Under the pieces are notes generated by a model that saw only the letters and a program-made list of their open reading frames with translations, made no database searches and had not been told where the DNA came from. From positions 1-43,260 of the forward strand of contig CAUYUJ010014622.1 of assembly GCA_963575745.1 (NCBI GenBank): DNA of 43,260 bases, in the 5' to 3' direction. Positions 38,925 through 43,260 of this stretch are shown here, piece after piece. How positions within the stretch are numbered: position 1 is the first letter of the stretch; each line of letters opens with the position of its first letter. The position numbers and the translations under genes are program-made. The stretch is from Prorocentrum cordatum. Its lineage: Eukaryota; Sar; Dinophyceae; Prorocentrales; Prorocentraceae.

Positions 38925-39015
38925 GAGGAGGAGGAGGAGGAGGAGGAGGAGGAGGAGGAGGAAGAGGAGGAGGAGGAGTAGGAGGAGGAGGAGGAGGAGG
39001 TACGGGAGGAGAGGG
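38925..39015. repeat. GGA polypurine tract
   Basis: About 90 bases of GGA with one GTAGGA and one GAAGAGG step. Confidence 0.95.
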
Positions 39016-39254
39016 CCACTTGGCGCCTTCTTGGGGCTGTCCTTGGGGCCTCTGTCTCGACCCATCTTGGGGCTCTCCCGGGCCATGTTGGGGCCGTTTT
39101 AGGCCGTATCGGGGAACCTTCGGGGCTGCACTGGGCCGTCTGTGGGGCTTGTTACTCGTTTAACCAGTTTTGTTATTCTTTGGCTCCAGTCCTCTTGGAA
39201 CCATCTTTGGCCGTGAGTCATGGGAGCAGAGAAGGACAAAACAAGATGCCACCC
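39016..39254. repeat. Degenerate CTTGGGGC-type sequence
   Basis: CTTGGGGC, CATCTTGGGGC and GGGCCGT words recur at 15-30-base spacing to about 39160. They are in the same orientation as 4595-4760 and inverse to 22880-23160. The rest is mixed. Confidence 0.65.
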
Positions 39255-39445
39255 TTGCGACAGATGGGTGGCTACGAATAGGGGCCATGATGGGGCTAGC
39301 CACGATGGGGGTTATGATCGGGGGCCACGATTGGGGGCCGTGTCGGGGGGGCACGATGAGGGGGCACGATGGTGGTCACGATAGGGGGCCACCATCGAGG
39401 GCCACGAGGGGGTGGACACGATGGGTTACCGATTTTGAGGGCCCA
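39255..39445. repeat. GGGGGCCACGAT minisatellite
   Basis: GGGGCCATGATGG, GGGGGCCACGATT, GGGGGCACGATG and similar recur every 12-19 bases. Confidence 0.85.
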
Positions 39446-39970
39446 GCATCCCTTACTGGACGACATCACAATTTTCTAAAACCCGTTACAGACAAGCTGC
39501 TGAGGAAATCGCACCCTCTGTGGCTGAATGGTGTTAGCCTTCCTGGAGAGCCTCTTGGCCTTCCCATTGGCGTCGTGGGAAAAAGTTTGAGTTTCCTTGG
39601 CCCTTCAGCTGGCTTTATTCGGTGTCGCTGGGTGCCTCCTAAGGCAGTGTCGGGCTCTTTCGGCGGCCGTCCTGGGCCGTCTTGAATGCCTTGGAGAGCC
39701 GTTGCTGTTCCCCGGGGGGCGTCGTACCGCCCACCCTGCTAACAGGAGGGGAGGGAGGGGCCTTCGAAGACCTACAGAAATTCTACCAGACAGCACATGG
39801 CATTCTGCCACGCCTCGATGGTCAAGGGGCATCGTCGATGGCCACCGAGAAAGCAATTCCTGAGATGGCATGGCCCGCTGGGGAGATCTTGCTGTAGGGT
39901 GGTAAAATCGCATGTTCATGCCCAGGAAATCCGCTGAGGAAACACTGCTCGAACGTGGTGCAACGGCGCG
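39446..39970. other. No gene recognised
   Basis: Mixed sequence with a few more CTTGG/GGGCCGT words near 39590-39690. No convincing frame. Confidence 0.4.
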
Positions 39971-40003
39971 TTCGCCCCCCCCCCCCCCCCCCAAAAAAAA
40001 ATA
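39971..40003. repeat. C run followed by A run
   Basis: About 16 C and then about 9 A, a sharp homopolymer switch. Confidence 0.95.
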
Positions 40004-40069
40004 CCCCAGTGCGACCCTACCTAGGAGTTGGAGCCCCTCGGAAAGCAGCATTAGTAGTAACGGTAAACG

Positions 40070-40397
40070 CCGTCCTCCTCCTTCTTCTCATCGTCGTAGT
40101 TGCTTTTGTTTTTGCTTGTTTTTGAGTTTGCTTGGTTTTGCTTTTGCTTTGCCTTCGCACACACACGCATGTGTTGGCATTCGCTCACCGGGTGGGCTCT
40201 CTGATCGTAGTGTTGCACATTGCTTTTGTCGTGCCTGCCCTTTGCTTTGCTGTTGCTTTTGCTTTGCTTTGCTTTGCGATGCTAGTGCGTTGCTTTGCTG
40301 TTGCTGTTGATGTAGCTTAGTTAAGCTAAGGTAAGCTAAGCTAAGCTAAGCCTTTTGCTCTTGCTTTGCTTTTGCTTGGTTTTGCATTTGCTTTTGT
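40070..40397. repeat. TTTGCTTTTGC-rich array with (AAGCT)n island
   Basis: Plus-strand T/G/C sequence built of GCTTTT and GCTTTG words. An island of AAGCT pentamers (40316-40352) includes GCTAAGGTAAGCTAAGC. Confidence 0.85.
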
Positions 40398-40675
40398 AGT
40401 GACCTTGGCCTCTACGTGCTCGTCGTGGGACGCTTGGTAGGGACCTCGGCCACTAGTGCATGTCGTTGGACGCTTGGTAGGGACCTCGGCCACTACGTGC
40501 AAGTCGTGGGACGTCTTGTAGGGACCTCGGCCTCTAGTGCTGGTCTTGGGACGCTTTGTAGTGACCTCGGCCTCTACGTGCTCGTCGTGGGACGCTTGGT
40601 AGGGACCTCGGCCACTAGCGCATGTCGTTGGACGCTTTGTAGGGACCTCGGCCACACCGTGCAAGTCGCAGGACG
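40398..40675. repeat. 40-41-bp minisatellite with ABCD-ABC higher-order structure
   Basis: GACCTYGGCC starts each unit at 40401, 40442, 40482, 40523, 40563, 40604 and 40644. The middle words follow the order TACGTGCTCGTCGTGG (A), CTAGTGCATGTCGTTGG (B), CTACGTGCAAGTCGTGG (C), CTAGTGCTGGTCTTGG (D), then A, B and C again. The array therefore grew as a four-unit block of about 162 bases. Frames are open on both strands. Confidence 0.92.
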
Positions 40676-40679
40676 CTAT

Positions 40680-40818
40680 GATATGCTAAGCTACAGCTAC
40701 AGCTACAGCTACAGCCACAGCTACAGCTACAGCTACAGCTAAGCTACAGCTAAGCGAAGCTAATACGAAGCTAAGCTAAGCTAAGCTAAGATGAGATACG
40801 CAAAGCTAAGGTAAGGGG
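40680..40818. repeat. (AGCTAC)n and (AAGCT)n microsatellites
   Basis: AGCTAC hexamers (about 40690-40740) are followed by AAGCT pentamers. It ends AAAGCTAAGGTAAGG, echoing GCTAAGGTAAG on the other side of the 40-bp array, so the array is flanked by the same pentamer on both sides. Confidence 0.9.
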
Positions 40819-41094
40819 GCGCAACTGGGGGAACCGCGGGGCGGATACTGGGGGAACCGCCCGGGGCGAGTTGCACTGCCCGGCCCTTTAAGCATACCGA
40901 GTAAGAACCCTTCTAGGCAGAGCTTAGGTAGGGGAAAACATGCTATTGAGTTATGAACGTTGAGTTATTACAGCAATGCCATCATCAGACATTGAGTTAT
41001 GAATGATCTCAGCAGGCGACAGCAGTGCAACATCGACTACTTACATTGTGCCTTGTCAATTGAGACCCTCAGCCACGTTCGTCATTCGCCCTCG

Positions 41095-41215
41095 CCTTGC
41101 TCGTTCTTGCCGGCCCTTGAGGGCGAGCCGCTCGGCGACCGCCACGGGGTGGAGCTGTCCTCCTCGTGGAGCGTGTCCTTTCTGCACCCGGAGGAGCAGG
41201 AGTCGGAGCAGACTC
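41095..41215 (+). CDS. Candidate exon, unknown product
   Basis: The frame reads SFLPALEGEPLGDRHGVELS then SSWSVSFLHPEEQESEQTLK with G or C at nearly every third position and mixed amino-acid composition, unlike the repeat-derived frames. It ends before AAGGCTGGGCGACAGG, where a GC-type donor is possible. No domain is recognised and no start codon is certain. Confidence 0.3.
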
Positions 41216-41369
41216 TCAAGGCTGGGCGACAGGGGAGGCAGGCAGGAATGCCCAGGGAGGCAGGCAAGCCGCGGTCATGTCTCGCTTGCTCTCCCGCGCC
41301 TCCTCCCTAGCTAGTAGGGTTTGTCGCCCGGGGTCTCTCCACGAGTGTTTTTTGAGTCTCTGGGCCATA

Positions 41370-41546
41370 CAGTCGGGGCGCTGAAGAAGGAACCCTTTTC
41401 GTTTGGGAGGGGCTCAGTGTTCCTTAATTGTTTTGCAGCTCGCCTTAGGTTTTCCTCAGGTCTTCGATCGGAATTCGAAGCATGACTTATGGAAAAAAAG
41501 GGGCCTCGTTCCTTATTTAGGGCTCCTTAGGTCCACGCCCCGACTG
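41370..41546. mobile_element. Tc1/mariner-like MITE, CAGTCGGGGC family, copy 2
   Basis: It starts CAGTCGGGGCGCTGAAGAAG and its inverse end reads CAGTCGGGGCGTGGACC. TA flanks both sides (41368-41369 and 41547-41548). It is 177 bp. Interior words GGGGCTCAGTGTTCCT(T)AAT, GGGGCCTCGTTCCTTATTTA and AGGTTTTC match copy 1 at 5536-5696. Flanks of the two copies are unrelated, confirming the borders. Confidence 0.88.
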
Positions 41547-41548
41547 TA

Positions 41549-42002
41549 ACGCGCGTTATGACCCTCCCCCCCACCCTTCCCCACCCATCTCGTAACGCCT
41601 TTCCCCCCCCCGGTGCTGCGCCCCCACAGTCCGTTGTGCCGGAGCCACACGGCGGGCCCTCCCCCCATTCCCCCCCGATGACGCCCGCGATCGCTGTGAA
41701 CTCGAAGATGCTCGCATGCCACCAGCCCGCAGTCGACGCTCCTCAACGGAAGGCACAGACTCTTTTCTTCACCGACGGTGCGCCCCTCTCCTGAGCTCTC
41801 CTTCTGTTGCGCAGTCTGCTGGGCTCAGCAAGGCTCAGAACAGGGCCCCCCTGGGAATTAGCCGCGGGCGGCTCCCCCATTCGCCTCCTCCCGCGGCTCC
41901 CCGCAGTGGAGCGTCGTGCTCCCCTCCGGGAGGAGGCTCGAGCGGACCGCCCGCGAGGGTGGGATACCTCCGCCCCCAGCGGAGGTTTCCTCCTTCACTG
42001 TT
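41549..42002. other. No gene recognised
   Basis: C-rich sequence to about 41690, then mixed. Only short frames. Confidence 0.4.
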
Positions 42003-42310
42003 CTGCCGATCGGCGCGGGCCCTCGGACCCCCCCTTTTCAGGAGGGAAGGAAACACACAGACACAATTCATCGCCGATCCCTAAGAAAATATGGGAACAT
42101 ATGGGAAGTGGGGGGGGAAGACAAAAACCGAGAAAATATGGGAAAATATGGGGCATAATTTTATTTGTGTGTATCTATTTGTTTGTCCCAGGCCCCCTTC
42201 ACCTTCCCCCATGGAGTACATCTTGGCTGTGTTTTGGCGCTCGCTTCGAGCAGGCGGGGCCCCTCCCCCAGAGGACGCACTGCTGCAGACGGCCGCGCTG
42301 AGCAGAGCTC
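42003..42310. repeat. Dispersed repeat, occupied copy of the 25940-26069 locus
   Basis: GCCGATCGGCGCGGGCCCTC at the start, and CATGGAGTACATCTTGGCTG to GACGGCCGCGCTGAGCA at the end, match 25940-26069 in order. Between them is the ~160-base element at 42036-42196, absent from the other copy. Confidence 0.8.
42036..42196. mobile_element. ACACACAGACACAA element, copy 2
   Basis: It runs TTCAGGAGGGAAGGAAACAC, ACAGACACAATTCATCGCCG, ATATGGGAAGTGGGGGGGAA to TTTGTCCCAGGCCCC and matches 28811-28972 along its length. It is non-coding and A/T-richer than its surroundings. The comparison with the empty locus at about 25963-25978 places its borders within C runs. Confidence 0.82.
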
Positions 42311-42374
42311 TGGAGCCAGATCCCCCCCCCCTCCCCCCCTTCCGCCCAATGTCCAAACGCCAAAGAAGAAAACG

Positions 42375-42565
42375 CTCACCTGTGCCCCTGCCAAGGAGCT
42401 GGAAGGAAACTTCAACGCGTGGCTGTGCGGGGCCGCAGTGGCAGCTCGCGCGGAGGCGGCGGTCGTGGCCGCGACGTTCTGCCGCCGTCGGTGGCGGAGG
42501 GCGCTGCGCGGGGCAAGCGCCGTCGCGAACGGGAGCTCCGGGTGCGACATTCCGAGCGGGGGGGG
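42375..42565 (+). CDS. Candidate GC3-rich exon, unknown product
   Basis: The plus frame reads CAPAKELEGNFNAWLCGAAV, then AARAEAAVVAATFCRRRWRR, then ALRGASAVANGSSGCDIPSG, with G/C at most third positions. It ends in a G run. No domain is recognised and other frames are also open, so the call is weak. Confidence 0.25.
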
Positions 42566-42868
42566 GGGGTCCGCTTGGCAGGCGAAGGCCCGGGGGCCCC
42601 GCTCGGGGGCCTCGAATCTCGGTGCAGGCGGGCCGTCCTCTGCCTGAGCGCCCCGTGGACGAGGCGAGCCTGCGCGGCCGAGGCAGCGGGCGGCCGGGCG
42701 CGCTCGCCCCCGGCGGTCGCGCGCAGGCATCGGCCCCCCTGGCCTGTTGCAAGGGCGGTCGAGGCATGCCTCGGGCCAGCAGCGGCGACGCTGCCCGAGC
42801 TGCCGGCACCGGCCTTCTTGGCCGCCCGCAGCGCCTCATGCGCGGGGGAGGTTGTTCTCTGGGCCTCC

Positions 42869-43052
42869 CTGGTGGGGTCGGAGCAGCTGGGGTGGGAGGA
42901 TCGCGCCGCATCGCCGATACAGCGGCGATGCGGCTCAAAGGGGAGCCCGATTTTCTTCATGCGAACGTCGAGGACGCATCGCCGACGCATCGCCGGTGCA
43001 TCGGCGATACATCGGCGATGCGGTGCAATCTTCCGACCTCATCCATGTTCGG
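42869..43052. mobile_element. Foldback element, CATCGGCGATG family, copy 3
   Basis: The left arm is GGTGGGGTCGGAG, GGAGGATCGCGCCGCATCGC. The inverse right arm reads GGATGAGGTCGGAAGATTGC then ACCGCATCGCCGATG. The interior GGCTCAAAGGGGAGCCCGAT matches GGCTCGATGTGGAGCCCGTG of copy 2. Five GCATCGCCG/CGGCGATG words give many alternative hairpins. I see no direct repeat outside it. Confidence 0.75.
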
Positions 43053-43260
43053 AGAGCAGAGACCTGGGCGCAGGCACTCTCCAGCTTGCCTCCAGCTGAG
43101 AAGTACGCCAGTGTTGCTGTGAGCGATCTTCGCGGCGCAAGGGTGGGGAGGTAAATTCGGATGGGCTCGTCGGGGGCCATGGGGTCGGCGCAGGAATGTC
43201 TGCGGCCTGGCAAGGCGCGCTGCTGGTGGGCGCCGCTCATGCCCCCTGGGGGAGGCCTCC

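Overview
The window looks like nuclear DNA of a GC-rich protist, most probably a dinoflagellate. The evidence is a degenerate retrotransposon RNase H domain of the type common in dinoflagellate genomes, very few recognisable genes, extreme simple-repeat density, many short foldback/inverted-repeat elements, and possible small GC3-rich exons without long open frames. The organism call is inference. There is no bacterial gene organisation, and I saw no rRNA, tRNA or CRISPR array. A 100-base run of N (23161-23260) marks a scaffold gap, and it sits beside a CCT tract that probably broke the assembly. Most long open frames here are artefacts of GGA, CCT, GTC or GAC microsatellites, which stay open in every frame.

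Layout. 0-3 kb: GTC and GGA tracts and an RNase H pseudogene cut by microsatellites. 3-12.7 kb: a 1-kb minisatellite, a 152-bp satellite, and a run of inverted-repeat elements, several lying exactly between direct repeats of 16 to about 70 bp. 12.7-22 kb: a GT/GTGC tract, GGA tracts, a Pif1-like helicase C-terminal fragment with a frameshift, a ~101-bp satellite around a possible exon, a GAC tract, a ~99-bp satellite of about 18 units and an AGATTTCC array. 22-30 kb: a candidate membrane-protein exon, the gap, long GGA/CCT tracts, and a cluster of small transposon-like elements with short target duplications, one nested in another. 30-43 kb: more GGA tracts, minisatellites, a 40-bp array with higher-order ABCD-ABC structure, and further copies of the dispersed elements.

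The genes form no pathway. The coherent biology is in the repeats: at least seven dispersed families with inverted ends. One family begins CAGT between TA dinucleotides (Tc1/mariner-like). Another has 8-bp duplications (hAT-like). Another is inserted in one of two paralogous loci, giving a filled and an empty site. Three satellites each carry a perfect short palindrome in nearly every unit.
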